From assembly GCF_964340395.1 (NCBI RefSeq), contig NC_135560.1, forward strand, positions 14,302,098 through 14,366,097: a stretch of DNA of 64,000 nt, given 5' to 3'. The position numbers and the translations under genes were made by a program. The DNA is from Glandiceps talaboti. Taxonomy: Eukaryota > Hemichordata > Enteropneusta > Spengelidae. Shown in pieces: positions 23,914-38,500 of the stretch (within the stretch, counting starts at the first letter, position 1; every line of letters starts with the position of its first letter). The notes under the pieces were generated by a model that was given only the letters and a program-made list of their open reading frames with translations, was not told the DNA's origin and did not search any database.

Positions 23914-26900
23914 AAAAAAAGCAAAGAAAAAAAGCAAAAAAAAGCACATATCCCGTTAACATTATGGCTCACTATATATCCCTAAACACAAAATAAAATT
24001 GGCAACATAAACTCCAGAGAATATTTAGAATTTCAAGACAACATACAAGTATATCAATCTGATTAAATTCTGATAAGGACACACTGTGGTAGACATAACT
24101 GGCTTCATTTACTAAATTCCATGTCTATCTGTGTTAGTCCTAAAATGTCATCATCAAAAGTATACAACAAAAGACACAAACAAGAATTCTAAAAGACGTG
24201 AAATGAAGTAAATAAAGCCAATATAATTCTTTTCTGAGCCAAATTTCATCACTCTATGCAGTATGTATGTCAGCATGCATGTTAGTGTGTTAGTAGGGTT
24301 TAAAATTCCAGAATGAAGTTTGAAAATGGAGACGAGTCTAATTTTGCCAACTAAATTCTTATTTCTTTTTTTTTTCTATGTTTGTACGTCACATGAATAC
24401 TTTCACTCCTTATGATTTAGATGTAAAATTTCAAATTTTGCTGTCTCCCAACGATTATGTGATTATCTAGGATGTGTACAGGTCAAATAAATGTAAGTAC
24501 ATGTAGTTGAAATGCTTGAAACAAAAACAAAGATGACAGAAAACAAAAACTGTGCTATCTGAGAGGGTGTGTGTTGTGTTATAGACAAACGTTCCAACGT
24601 ATGCAGGGGTTAATATGTTATGAACAGGATGAAAACTGCAAAACTGTACAAAGAAACAAAATCTACTATGTTAGTCCTTTTATTCAAAAATGAAATCATG
24701 TTAGGTGTAAGAAAATAAAAATGGAATAAATATAACTGGAATGTCAGAATGAACAACTTGAATAAATTTACCTAAAATATGACTAAACTGTTGAATGATG
24801 TCATTGTGACTATAAATTTCTCTTTCAATAGTGAGGATGAACTAGTGAAATATTTCAAAAACGATTTGAATGAAAATGACTTTTATGTGTGAGAAAATGA
24901 TAGCACTATTAGTGAAATTACCGGTGATGATGGTTCAACTTGAGTACTATCTGTGTCACTTTCTACCAAATCTTCATCTTCGTCACGAACACTGGAGTCT
25001 TGACTTATGGAGATGTCCTGCATATGAATGGCACACATGGACATTGAGTATGATGTGAACAGTGTACAAATGGTGCATCAAATATCAGTTGCTTAATTGA
25101 AATGTTGGAGGAAATTAATGGAGAGGGTGAAGGAAGACATATCTGATCAAAGTACGATGGGCAGGTTTACATAGTTCTGAGAATCACTTCTTTTTTGTCT
25201 CTTGTGCAAGATGAGATGAAATGAGATGAGATGAAATGAGATGAGATGAGATGAGAGATGAGATGAGATATGAGATGAGATGAGATGAGATGAGATGAGA
25301 TGAGAGATGAGACGAGACGAGACGAGATGAGATATGAGATGAGATGAGATGAGATAGACACTCTTACATTTATACAACTGTCACTCCATACATGTACGCA
25401 TGTACATGTAGACAGTTGTATTTTTCTTACGTAAACAACTAGTAAACTGCTAATAACCATTTTAAAGACTGACACCCTGTTTTGAGGGTGTAATTACTCA
25501 GACTTACTAAAAATCAAGTCCATAAAGGGTCAAGTATTTAATGTCTGGGGTGAAAATTGAGGCAATCATCGTGTTTGACAGATGATGACTGTTCCTGTAA
25601 TTGCTAAAATAGAACTACTTTGTCCAAAAACTTGTCATGTTTGCTGAAGAGTTTGGATTCTTTAGTAATTCTAGAGTGATCAATTTTGATTCCATGACAG
25701 TCACTGTAGTGTCAGATTTTGATGGTAAGTACGCATTCAAAGCAACTCAACTAAGAAGTGATTTTATGACATCTTGCACAAAACCGAAATTATATTATCC
25801 TGGTAGTTGAGCTTTCGGTTTTCTAAGATAGACACAGACTAAAACTATCGCCGCAACATGTTGATACAACAGTGATAAGCTATTGAATAGATGTTGGTTT
25901 AATTATAGTCTCAGTAGGGTGGCATCTCTGAAAACTACTAGTTTATTTAGTGAATGTGCAGTGCTGTTTTGGGACTTCCAATATTTACACTATGTTGATC
26001 ACACAACAGAGGAACTGCTATCACCCACTTGTGTAATCTACCACATTGAAGAACGATAGATTTTGTTTGCGTCTGTCTTAGTAAACCAAAGGCTGGATTA
26101 CCAGTGCTGTATCATATTTGGCTCAGGAGTACTAACTTCAAACAAGTCCATGAAAAACTCGAACACAAAACTGTCATGATTGAGTGTATATGACATGTAA
26201 CTACCATGAAGGTATGTGTGAGAGACACTTTGTAATGTTGACATTATACAGTGAATGGGTTGAATGAAAGGAGCCTAATGGCATGTACATGTTGGTGTAT
26301 ATACATCGCTGCTATTTGTTTACCCTAAATAGGAGAAAAGCAAGCTCTGATAACATAAAAGGAAAGTGGCTGAAAACGAACAAATGGAAAAAATACTTCC
26401 TTCATGAAATTTAGGTTATGCGTCCATGATGAACAACACTGAGAATCCACAGGAAGTTGAAACATTGACAAACAACAACACACTGTGATTTTCAACTCAT
26501 TGACACAAATGATGATAAAATTTATGGTTTTCATTATGATCAGACACACATATAATGTAATTTGTGTTTGGACATTACAAATATAAGATGATCCTACATG
26601 AGAATTTCTGTCTCAGGTGTGGACAAATTTTGATTTTATTTTGCAGAAATTATGTTTTTAAAAAAAATTTGTGTTGAAGTGAACGATCCTGATTTTGATA
26701 GTTTTGTCAAGGGGTCGACAGAAATATAATTATATATTTCAATTTTACTCACCTCTTCTGCATAATCTCTCAGCACACTTTGCCAAATTGTAACTAGGGT
26801 TTTGTAAGTCATCGGCCGTGACAACAGAGACCCGAACACATGCTGTAGAAGGAGACATTAGTCATTCAAAACTTGCATGTGAAAATGTAACATGGTGATA

Positions 26901-29900
26901 CTCACTGATTCCAATCAATGTTGGAATTTACATCATATAACATGAAAATCAAAACAGCTGTAACTTTGGGAAATTCATCCAATGCTATGGTCATGTGAAA
27001 ACAGCTGTAATTTGGGCAATTCATCAAATGTTATGGTCATGTGAAAACAGGTGTACTTTTGGATAATTCATCAAATGCTATGGTCATGTGAAAACAGCTG
27101 TAATTTTTGGGCAATTCATCAAATGCTATGGTCACATGAAAACAGCTGTAATTTTGGGTCTATATGTCCTTACACTGTATAACTTAAGACCTTCAGCCTG
27201 TCATAACCTCCCCATAGGAGTTTCTGAAGTTTTTTTTCACAAATAAAAACCACCTGTTTGATAGTTCGAGAGGATTACCTTTTTGTCATCCATAGTTCTA
27301 ATACCGATTGCATTGGGTACCACTAAAGCTGTTCTTTCTCTTGTAATAGATTTGATTGTTAGTACTGGGATTTTGACCTGCAATGTAAGAAACAATTCCG
27401 TTAAAAACCTGTCAAAATCTACTATCATAAAATTCTAAATCCAGCCCATTACTCTGATGTTTGAGATATACTATGAAGATATCATATCTATATAATATAG
27501 TGTAATATATTTCTGAAGTTCACAGTAATCTTATCACTTCAACACATAGGTTGATTCATGTTGTGTCTGCATGGCAATACAATTCCCTTTCCCAGGTTAT
27601 ATTTTTAATATGAAAGCAGAAAAAACTGGATCAGAAAAATATACATGCAAGGCATTACTTTTTACTGGGGGATGCTTTAGAGTATACTGACTATATTGTT
27701 AGGGATGCTTCATATGATATTAACTATAAAGCTAGGGCTGCTTTATATTATATTGACTGCACTGTTTGTGGAGCTTTTACTATATTGACTACATTGCTAG
27801 GGGTGCTTTATATTATATTGATTACATTGCTAGGGGTGCTTTAAATTATATTGACTACATTGCTAGGGGTGCTTTATATTATATTGACAACACTGTTAGG
27901 GGTGCTTTATATTATATTGACTACACTGCTAGGGGTGCTCTATATTATATTGACTACACTGCTAGGGGTGCTTTATATTATATTGACTACACTGTTTGGG
28001 GTGATTTCATCAACTTCATTGCCAGGAGAATGATAAATTCTTAATATAAATGCAACAGGAGTAATATCCTCAGTCTTAGAGATGAACAAGTATGAGTACA
28101 ATATTGTCTCATCACATCACATCCCCCTGGAGATAGCAATATACTTTCATGATTGGTCTGTCTCCTATTTGACAACAATAATGACCAATTTTGATTTCTA
28201 AATAACAAAATCTCATAACAGAGATGACCAATTTTGATTTCGAAATAATAAAATTTTTATCATCGAGGTAGGTCTGCAGGCATAGATGGGCTTTGATTAC
28301 CTTGATATTAATGTATGCGATTACATATGTCAATGTTGCCATGGTTACAATTATAATGCTACTATATAATGCACCCACATCTAACTATTACAAAATATGT
28401 CTGCTGGAAACATTGCTAGTATATTTCACATTGCATGTTCCCATGGATACACTGAGTGACAAAATTTTTATCAACATTTGACCTCTTTGGTAGACAACAC
28501 AATCGTAACATATTTTAAATTATTTCGAATAATTCTAAACTTTAACTATCATCTCCTCAACATAAGGGTGTATTATTACAATATACTGTCAATAAAATTT
28601 TGGATAAATACTGTGAATCGTAACATTTCATGTTTAACATGCAAATAAGACGACAGGTGCATGAGCGAAGTTTGACCTGTGTATACTGGTAGTTCTAAAA
28701 TTGCTAGTTCTGTCTCCCCTTTATGAAATTCATTTCACAGTCCATTAAACTGTGTAAGATATCTTGAATTTGTAAACTAGCAAGTTAAATAACATACAGC
28801 ATGTTTGCTAAACATGTGAACAAAATTATTGCAGTTTCTATCAACAGAATAACAGAAAAGATAATAAAACCTGAGAGTTGGCCATTAAATATACACAGAG
28901 AGTGCACCCTGGGGATAAATGTATAATTTTTGCAGCCTTTAAGATATAACCTATAAACAATGCACATACACTTCCATCACGCTGATTAAAACACAAATGG
29001 TATACTGTAAAAGGTTTTATATTGTGCTGTGACGTACAACCATGCAGGTAGAGTCTAGATCAATATTCATTTTGAAGAACCGTAAATTGATCATAATCGT
29101 ACAGAGTACTTGCATGACAGTCACCTTTGTAGTGAACAGCGCCCTCTATCATTAATGACTTACAAACCTCAGAATTAGAACCTGAAACACTTTATTTCTT
29201 AAAGAACCAGATTTCACACAATACAACATTTAGCAAAGATCTATTCCTTGTCAGCCATATGCCATCTTTGCTATTGTTACATGTTGCCACTAGAGGGCAC
29301 CATTCATCAGAAATGTCTATGATTGACCACAAAAACTTGAATAGATTATTAAAGCTTACCTGAGTTTCTTTACCAAATATGTTGGAATGAAAACAGAACC
29401 AATTTCTAGCCACATACAGTCTACCTTGGAGTAATATAGTACCTTTCAGTAAAGCACATGTATAACCTGCAAGAGAAAAATTCTTTGTGAGAAAAGTCTA
29501 AAAAGATGGCTGACTTCTAAACTCATGTTCAATGAAAGAAAATCAACGTCACAGTCTTTCTTTGTCACTATCTTTATGAATGAATTTTCATGGAAGCAAT
29601 TTACACTTCTTCATAGAACTGTAATTTTATCATCTTGTGTAGAAACACCCCTCCCCCCCATTTTTTTTAACATTCGATCCTTACCACTCTGTTGTCAGAC
29701 TTTTCAATACAAAAATAATTCACCCTAAATCTTGCACTAGTGGCCAACTTTATTTAAACCAAGAAGTAAATGAGATGTAAATGAGATGCTTGTATATGAA
29801 GATTTTGGTACAGATATTATGAGATTACTACAGTATTCTTTAAGAGGTCAAAGGTTACAACCTACAGCATGGGGTCAAAGGTCACACGCATGTGTATAAG

Positions 29901-32900
29901 ATCCAAAGTTCAAAGTCATGATGTTGTTGTGAATGCTAATGTAAAACTTGAAATTTTTCGATCCACATCCATTCTACCTATCCTCAATCAAATATCGATA
30001 TTGACCTGACAAAAAGTAATGAAGTTAATTAATTCCACGGTGGTGTAAAATAATTCTTTTTTTTGCGATAGACTCCTTTGAAGTATATCAAGATACAAGG
30101 GGTTGTTGTCTGAAAGTAATGAGACACCTTTAAGGGTAAACATTGTCATGATTAAATGCTACACATGGTTTAATATTACCATATACACCCTTGTTATGAA
30201 ACCTAGACATGTATGCAAGCAGACTGATGCAAGTTTTATGTACTGGATAAATGTAATTACCACGGCAACTACTTTAACGATATTACATGATTGAAAGTGG
30301 GGAGAAATGAAAAAAAATCTCACACAGCGGCAAGATTGGTCAATCTAATCTGTCGGCAGTGAAAATTGATTGTGGAAGATTCAAACATGTTCGATTTACA
30401 GTTAAAGAGACTTTTTAAAATTAAGATTTAGAAAAATATAGATTTTGTTTTGGATGTAACCTTTGTATTGAATTCATATAGGATTAAATATTCTACAGCT
30501 GGTTATAAATTGGAAGAGGTGAATACAGTCATAATTTTTTATTGAGTGGATAACACTTTTTTATACTACCGTACCAGCATCTATAAACTGTAAAGTGTAA
30601 GTAAAGGCTGAAAACACAAACACAATCCATAAAAAAAATAAAAAAAAATAAAAAAATAACAACATGGCATATTACAAGTTTGATAGTAGTGTTAAAATAC
30701 GAGTGTAACAGCCAGCGGGTAAACTTTTTATAAAATACACGTACAGGACAATGAAATGTGACTATTTACTGTCTGTGATCATTCAAGACCTATGGCACAC
30801 CTGTGCACTCTAGATATATCTACAAAATGGATTTTGATGCATTGAGATAGAGAGAGATAAAATATGAATTATCAGGACCGAAATCTGGAAGTCATCAAAA
30901 CAAACTAAAAGCAGAGATGTCGGTGATTGCATGAGTATAAGGGAAGAAATTAAATCTCCGGGGAATAACTTAAAAGACAGGAATATATGAACACAGGGTA
31001 TAAGGCTCATGAAAGTTCTGATGTCGAATTAAACAGTGTTTTTTTCTGATTATTTTTGTATTAAATACTAATATGAATGTACTCTCATTGAAAAATTTTG
31101 ATTCTGGGTTTATTAACCCATTGCGATACTTTTATCCTACGAAAGAAACTGAAAGAAGAAACTTGTATGACTTGAGTGAAAGTTAATTATTTCTCTGACC
31201 CCTGTGGTCTTTATTTCTCTGACCCCTGTGGTCTTTATTTCTCTGACCCCTGTGGTCTTTATTCTCCTTCAGCCATAATTTTCACTGGCAATTAGTATTA
31301 ATACATACAAACTGATTTCACAAGTGAAAGAAGGTGCACAACTACTGGTACTTACTACTAGCTTGTGAAATAAGCCATAGAGGCAATACTGCCTAGAAGG
31401 ATATCTTGTAATAGCATTAAAACGTAACTTGTAAATAAATGTGGCTGATATGAACATTGACGTACGTGACACACACCTTGCAATTACGACTACAGCTGTC
31501 AGAAATCTACAAAATTGAACGAAATCGAGTTTGCTTTGAGCAATAACATGATGGAGGTAAACATCAATGTTATTATCTATTCTGCGTCATATACAGATTG
31601 CGTTTAATTTGTAACGGTGCCAACGATATTGTCTGGGGGGGGGGGGCTACTGTAAGATTAATTTAGAAAATTGCGGCAGTATGTTTAGTGAGATTAGATA
31701 AGAAGATGAACGTAATGAATAGATTAAGAATGATTAAACCAAATACTTGTGATAATAAGTCTTTTCCTGCCAGTTTTTCATCTGTGTTAATATTCAAAAC
31801 ATGTATGTAGTATAAAAAAGGAGTAAGGATAATATAATGGCGAGGTACATTTAAACATTCAATGATTTTTCACTTTCAATTTTCCTGTCCATGAACCTAG
31901 AGGGGAACTTCTTTGTCAATACAACCTTTGAATACATGTTTGCAGCTATTGAGTGCTTGAATTTCATACAAACTTCGCACTCGGTGGGCTTTCATTACGA
32001 GATCCATTCAAATTTGCATACAGGTACATTGTAATTTGTACATGTATCGATTAGTCAGCACACACTAAGAGTTCAATTCAGGTCACTGGTTCCAAAGTTT
32101 TTCAAAAAGGTGACTTCTACACTTTCTCCTTGTCAAATGTTTCAAGTACCTTAGTATTTTACAACACTGTACAATGTTATTATTATCATTATTACAAATG
32201 GCAAGTTGAAACTTGTGTAAAAGGAATTTCACATTGTATGACTTTGATGTCATTCACTTGTAATATATATTTTTCCAATATTTGAATTCTATTAAAGTTA
32301 AATGGGACCAATTGTTTTAGACTCGGATATTCACTAAATAATGTAAAGTGTCAAGCCTAGAGATAAATCATATGTTGGCATTTGAGAGGTGTAACCATTA
32401 TTTTACACTCGCCGACAGATATTTCACTAAAATATGGCACTTGAAGGGCTGATAAATCATATGACGGCATTTGAAGGATAAACATTATTTTCCAGATATT
32501 TCAATAAAGTAACAAGTTCGTATATAAATCACTTGTTGGCATTGAGAACTTGCCATAATAGATATTTCACGTAAGTAACTTGCAGGGCTGGTAAATCACG
32601 TGATGGCATTTGAGAAAGAAAAAACCCATTACTTTACAATTACCACTGACAGACATTTCACAAAAGGATAAATTAATCTAGTAGGTAACTCCTAAAAGTT
32701 GTCACTTGATGGTTAACCATTTACAGTTTCAGATATTGCACTATTATTTAAGCTAGCAGATAAATGAAACATTTTGCATTTGAGGGGTAAAATTGTTACT
32801 TTATACTCCGATATTTCACCTCGTCTACATACATCAGCAGTACATTTATGGCGTCAAGCAACCATGGAGACAAACACACAACATAATCATCTGTGCTCTA

Positions 32901-35559
32901 CAGCTGTCTCCGAAGGATATCATTTGAAACGAGTGAAGACTCAAGACACCAGCCGTGCCCTCAGGCTCCAAGACTATGATAAAACATTTTCAATAGGGAT
33001 GAGTTTATCTTTGACAAAAGGCAAAAGGAGATAAGCTTGTGAAGGTATTTCGATATCGTTATCTAGTACTCAAGACCCGCAAAGCTGTTCGACAAATGAA
33101 ATCATTTTCATTGCACAGAGTCAGACAATATGTTGCTATATATGTATTATACTGTACAATTCCATTATAAGGTCTACGAAAGATTTCTGTATGGTGCCAC
33201 TCACGGCATTTGACATCATAATATCTTCCCCGAGTATCGAAATCCTCTATTGGGAATATTTCATGTGTAATCAACATGATGGATTCTGTCATTTGGAGAG
33301 TTTGTTTCATATTTCATTTTGATATTTTCTAGTGAAATAATCTGTTTTGCAGTAGTTAATTACCACAGTTCATCTTGTCCTATTTAATGAATGGAGTTAT
33401 CATTAATACTGAGTACTTCTATACTTTTTTCAGTTGAATATATTACGACAAAAGTGGCGTTATTTGTTATGAGCACGTACTACATTAAAGATATGAGTCT
33501 TGCATTTCATGTTAAATGTCATCTTGTGGAGTCATGATGGGTGAATTGGTTAGATAGGTTGGCTTCCAGTGAAATCTGAAAGTTGCACAGAGGTAGGCTT
33601 CCAGTGAAATCTGCAAGTTGCACTGAAGACAACCATGATTCAAATCTTGCCTAAGGAGAGTCCTTGGGCAGGATTTGCACCACGGCTGTGCCCACATCAA
33701 CCCAGCTGTATATTAAGGGGGATGTGGTAGGACAGAGTCTTCTACGTGAATGTTTTAATCCTGTGTGCTTATAGGGGCTGTGATGGATTGGAAACAGAAC
33801 ACTAATCTAAGTCATGCGTGGTCTGTAATGTGCAAGAAATAACTTCTAGTTTGACATTTGACCTTGGGGTTAAGGTCAAGTTGAATTGCTATATTCAAAA
33901 TTCAAAGTTCACCCACTATGATATGGATACAGGAATACAACTTGAGTCTTGAGATATAGAAGTTTCAACAAATTAAAATTATGGATACTGTGAAAATTAA
34001 AACCCCCTGATTTTACAGCAATTTATGATAGCATTCCTAAACTGTAAAGTACATTGTATTCATCTTTGTGCTAGGTTTTAAATGCAACATTGGCTGATGT
34101 ATTGCTGGGAAAAAATATGCAAATGTGCTGATAGACACATTCTAAGATAAAGTACACCGAGTCCTTCCTGGCAGTGCCTCTTGTGATGACTACATGGTGA
34201 AAGGAAATGAAATGAAATACAGCATATTTTCACATACTTTAATGAGAAAATTGGATTCTTCTTAAACAGGAATGGGTCATTGAAATGTGACTGGGTGTCA
34301 ATTTCCACACGGTTTTTAACAGGAAACTGATTACCCCTTCAGAAAATGTGATTGATGATTGAAGTCATTATTTTTCTACACATGCAAAAAAGTCATGGAC
34401 ACCTTGCAGGTCAGAAAGGAACTTCAGCTAACTTGCTTCCATGGTAACCTTTCCTGAATAAGGAAAAAAATGCCCATGGAGGAGTGGCAACTTACTTGTT
34501 ATTGCGTATTCTTCCTGTGGAATTTGTTTGAAGAGCTTGTGAAAATGCCTATTACGGCTATCCTGTGGGATTGAAGTAGAGACATAAGGATGAGAGAAAT
34601 GTCACACAACTTCTCTTAACAGTTATTTTTATTTTATTTCACAGGGAGGCATAGACATGGAACTAAAACCAATTTTAAGTCTTTCTATACCTCAAATATT
34701 ATAGTCACTTCAAAAAAAAAATCATTGTTTCATTGAAACTGGGCAGACGACACAAAAAAAACCTACAAAATCATTTACATAATTACAAATGAAAATAACA
34801 TCACACTATCTCCCAAAAGTTTAAAAATTCTGGTAAGAAAGGGAAAAATATAGCTAAAATTGACGTTTTAAAGTCGTTGCAAAAAAAGTGGCGGCAAACA
34901 TCTAATAATGAAGATTTTTGGAAAAACATTTTGTGGTTTAAATTTTTGTTTCCAAAGGCTGGTTATTTCTGGTTAGCACTTTTTGAACAAAATATAAGTC
35001 TTAGCGTGTAAAAATACAAGACATGGTTTTGAGAGATAATACAAAAATTGTGGATTTAATAAAAAATGTCAAAGTGTTTCCAATTTATATTATGAAGTAT
35101 TTTAGAAGTTACAAGAGCAGAGTGTTTGTGTGACTATGTCAGTTGTTGGTATCAAACTGAAGGCCATGATCTCTGCATGGTGAACAACATATATTGGCAA
35201 AAGTACACAATAAATTATTCATGAATTTAGATATGATTATGGTTTATATAAACGACATGTTCCAAAGTTTTGAAAATGACATTGGTGAAAATGTTCTGAA
35301 GCTTGTCAAATTTCATAACAACTGTGTCATATTATTCACAAAACTATCAAGAGTTTCTTACCGTATTTCCAACACTACACGATAAAACAGTCTCACATAG
35401 TTTTATGCAAAAATCCATGGTCGTTTTTTTGATTAAAATCTAAACAAGTAGATTTGGCCTCTAAAATGAGTCCTTGAAATGTACACATAAAATTTATGCC
35501 TCATGACTTTGAACAACACAAACCGTGTGACTCACACATTCTAAAAATATCAAATTATC

Positions 35560-35599
<40 letters not shown>

Positions 35600-38500
35600 C
35601 ACACACACAGAAAGTGTTTTGTGAGAGCTTTTTCATTTAAAATGAATACAGAAATCCAAACGACTTACATCAATTTTTGATATTGCACCATTTAACATCT
35701 CTGTAACACCAGCAAAAGATTTGCTTCTGCTTTTGGAGGAAGGAAAAATAAAATAAAATAAAATATAAATACACAGGTTATTAAGGAAGACTTTTAGTCA
35801 TCAAAAAGATATGTATCTAAAAAATTTAGACTCATATGAAATTCATTATATTTCTTACAATTTTTTCAATTGGTTATATTTGACAATTTATTTTCAATGG
35901 TACTAAAAATCATTACCTGCGAAAAAATATATATTCAAGAAACATCAATTTTAGTCTACTTACAATTTTGAATTCCCTAAAAGGATGACACAGGTTAAGA
36001 AGCAAGTGATATAAATATGTGCTAAACAAACAAAGGAAGATTCAGTTCGAGCAATACATCGTTTCCCCCAGAAATTTTCATCTAAAATTATGTTGGTCTA
36101 TAGCTATACGGTGTCTTGTTTCTAGGTTATTGTAAGACAACACACTCGGGTGTATATTGTGTGTCGTTCTACTCATGCATACATCATGATATTGCATCAA
36201 TATCTGAGAAGTGTAACAAATCTTACCTGCTGATTTTTTTCCGCCTCTCGGTTTTCTTCATAAGAGTCCGTTTGTCTGGCTCATTGTTATTCTCTTGATT
36301 ATCATTATTGGCACCTTCAATAGTATCAGTGAAGACATCACCAGCTTTTTCTGATTTGGGGGACTCAACAGCATCGTTACTGTAATGAAATGGATGTCAA
36401 CCAGTTATGGTTACTCAGCATGAGCAGTCTATGTGTGTGGTTATATTTATCTAAGCAACACCGGATAGACACCTTATCAATTAAATTCTTTGTTTGCTTA
36501 CCACATGCAGGTAGGTTTGTCGATAGATTTTGAAAAAACACATTTCGTTTTCCTCAAAATTTCCACGCAAGGTCGTATTTCATACTATTGTAAATGAAAA
36601 GACTATTCAAATATCTTCAGAAAAAATACACATATATCTATTTTAAGACAATCAAATTTTGAACTTTGACATTTAAAGTTCACCAGGTTTAGTAGTAGAT
36701 GTAGATACAAACAGAAAATTAATCAACAGAAAAGTGAATTTTACATGACATGCTAACATCATTGTTTTTTTTCTGTATTTTTTTTTTTGCCATATCTGCC
36801 TGGTAGATTTTGGGATAATTCAAGGATGGGAAACAAACTATTTAATTGATGAAGCCTAACCTTGTAAGGTCCAGGAACAAAAATAGCATTCAGAATGTCA
36901 CATCAAATCATTGACATTTTATTTGAAGATATAAAGCTTCTTACACTTCTAATTGTCAATTTTTTATTTTTTTAAAATAAGTATTCTCTTTGTTTCATTT
37001 ATTTTTGTGTGATACCATTGAGTGAAGTGTGATTCAATGGAAAGACTAGAATGACCTTTACCATTTTGGATTTGCAGATGGCCTTTTCTTTTTAATTATT
37101 AAATGGCTTCAGGGGCAGTTTTATTTTGAATTTAACTCAGCATGACCAAGATAATGAAAAGCAGAATGGTTTCAATAATTTTGGATTCTCTGATCAAATG
37201 TATAATCTTCAAAATACATGTTACAAATTTGGTGGCCATAAAAAAGTAAATAAAAAAAGGAATACAGGCTAACATAGCTTTGATAATCTTAGGTGTTATG
37301 CTCAAAATTTAAAATTTCTGAATAACTGAACATAAAATTAAAAGGGCTATACTTTTTTTCGGTGGTTTTGATATTATGGGTGTAGAGACTACATTGCGCA
37401 AATGTAGAATGGCTGTTACGGTCAGATGCACATTACAGTTTCATTGAGAAGTTGTGCATATATATATATGTATAGGAGCAGGAGTGGAACTACTTTGTGA
37501 TGGCATAAACCTAACATTGCCCAATATGTCACAGTTCAGTCCTTGATATCTACAGATGTGAAATTCATAGCCCACAGACTGAATTGCAATCTGACTCAAC
37601 ATGCTAGCTTGATGAATGACATTTTCGAACCAGATAGCCAAGTCTCTGGGCTATACAATAAAAGACATGACTTTCTCGAAAACATTCCAGAAAACTCTCG
37701 ATATTGAAACTTCTGTAGTTTACGTAATGTTTGAGTTATAGAAAAAGAGTATCATTTCGTAGCATTCAGTCCTCGTTATAATCAACTGAGAAGGAAATTC
37801 TTCCAGATGGTTTTATCAAAACCCTTCATATGATCAATTTATATCACTGGTAAGCTCACAAAATGTCACTAAGATAAATGAACTTGCACGTTTCATTTAT
37901 TGTGTTTTCAAAATGAAAAACTACGCTTCATACAGTATTTCCATGATCTGTATTGAGTTGTATAAGCTCTTTCGGCCTGCGGCCTTCATTGCAAATATAC
38001 TATCTATCTTTTACATATATATATTATACTTAACTATATTAAAAAAAAAAATTCTTTATCTACTTCATTCAATCAAAATATCACGAGTAAAATTAATATT
38101 TCAAAACTCAAATCTTTCTTCTGCTATCAATTATTCAAAGTGTACATGATTCATAAACAGAAACTGTTATATTTCCTACAGGCTAACGATAATTCATGAT
38201 TATCATGTCTGGGGATGAGGTGTGACCTATAGAAAAATTTCATTTCAGGTTGGCATGAATCCCAAGTGATGTTGTCTCCAGGGAAACCATGTCACTGTTT
38301 AGGCTGACTGTGTGCCGAGATGTTATATCTGATGGCTATGATGAAGTGTCACTTCTGACAGATTTATCTCACTAATGAATAATTTAAAAGTCTGAAAGGT
38401 CACATGTATATTAGAATTGCGAAGTCAGTGCTTTTCCTGCAACAAAGTTTGTTTTATCATAATTTTATAATTTTTTAGTTCATTAGATTACAAAAATGTA

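Larger units (their letters stand above)
25018..26752 (-). other. Gene 2 intron 8
   Basis: Holds a GAGAT-type pentamer/decamer satellite (25209-25355) and the core repeat shared with 9416-9680 (25866-26130). Confidence 0.75.
27378..29359 (-). other. Gene 2 intron 6
   Basis: Contains a 33-bp minisatellite (27666-28025), a 44-bp duplication at 28181-28255, an inverted AGAGGGCGC core (29139-29147) and a CTCF-consensus match (29287-29300). Confidence 0.75.
29467..34495 (-). other. Gene 2 intron 5 (5 kb)
   Basis: Contains two DR1 sequences (29845-29884), an A-rich repeat at 30632-30660, a 26-bp x3 duplication (31187-31262), a G12 run (31636-31647), a degenerate five-fold repeat (32360-32820) and a tRNA-derived SINE (33536-33760). 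No exon seen. Confidence 0.7.

Noticed and set aside
27766-28044. Repetitive YYIDYIARGAL peptide
   Set aside because: 33-bp minisatellite in an intron; the opposite phases are open as well.
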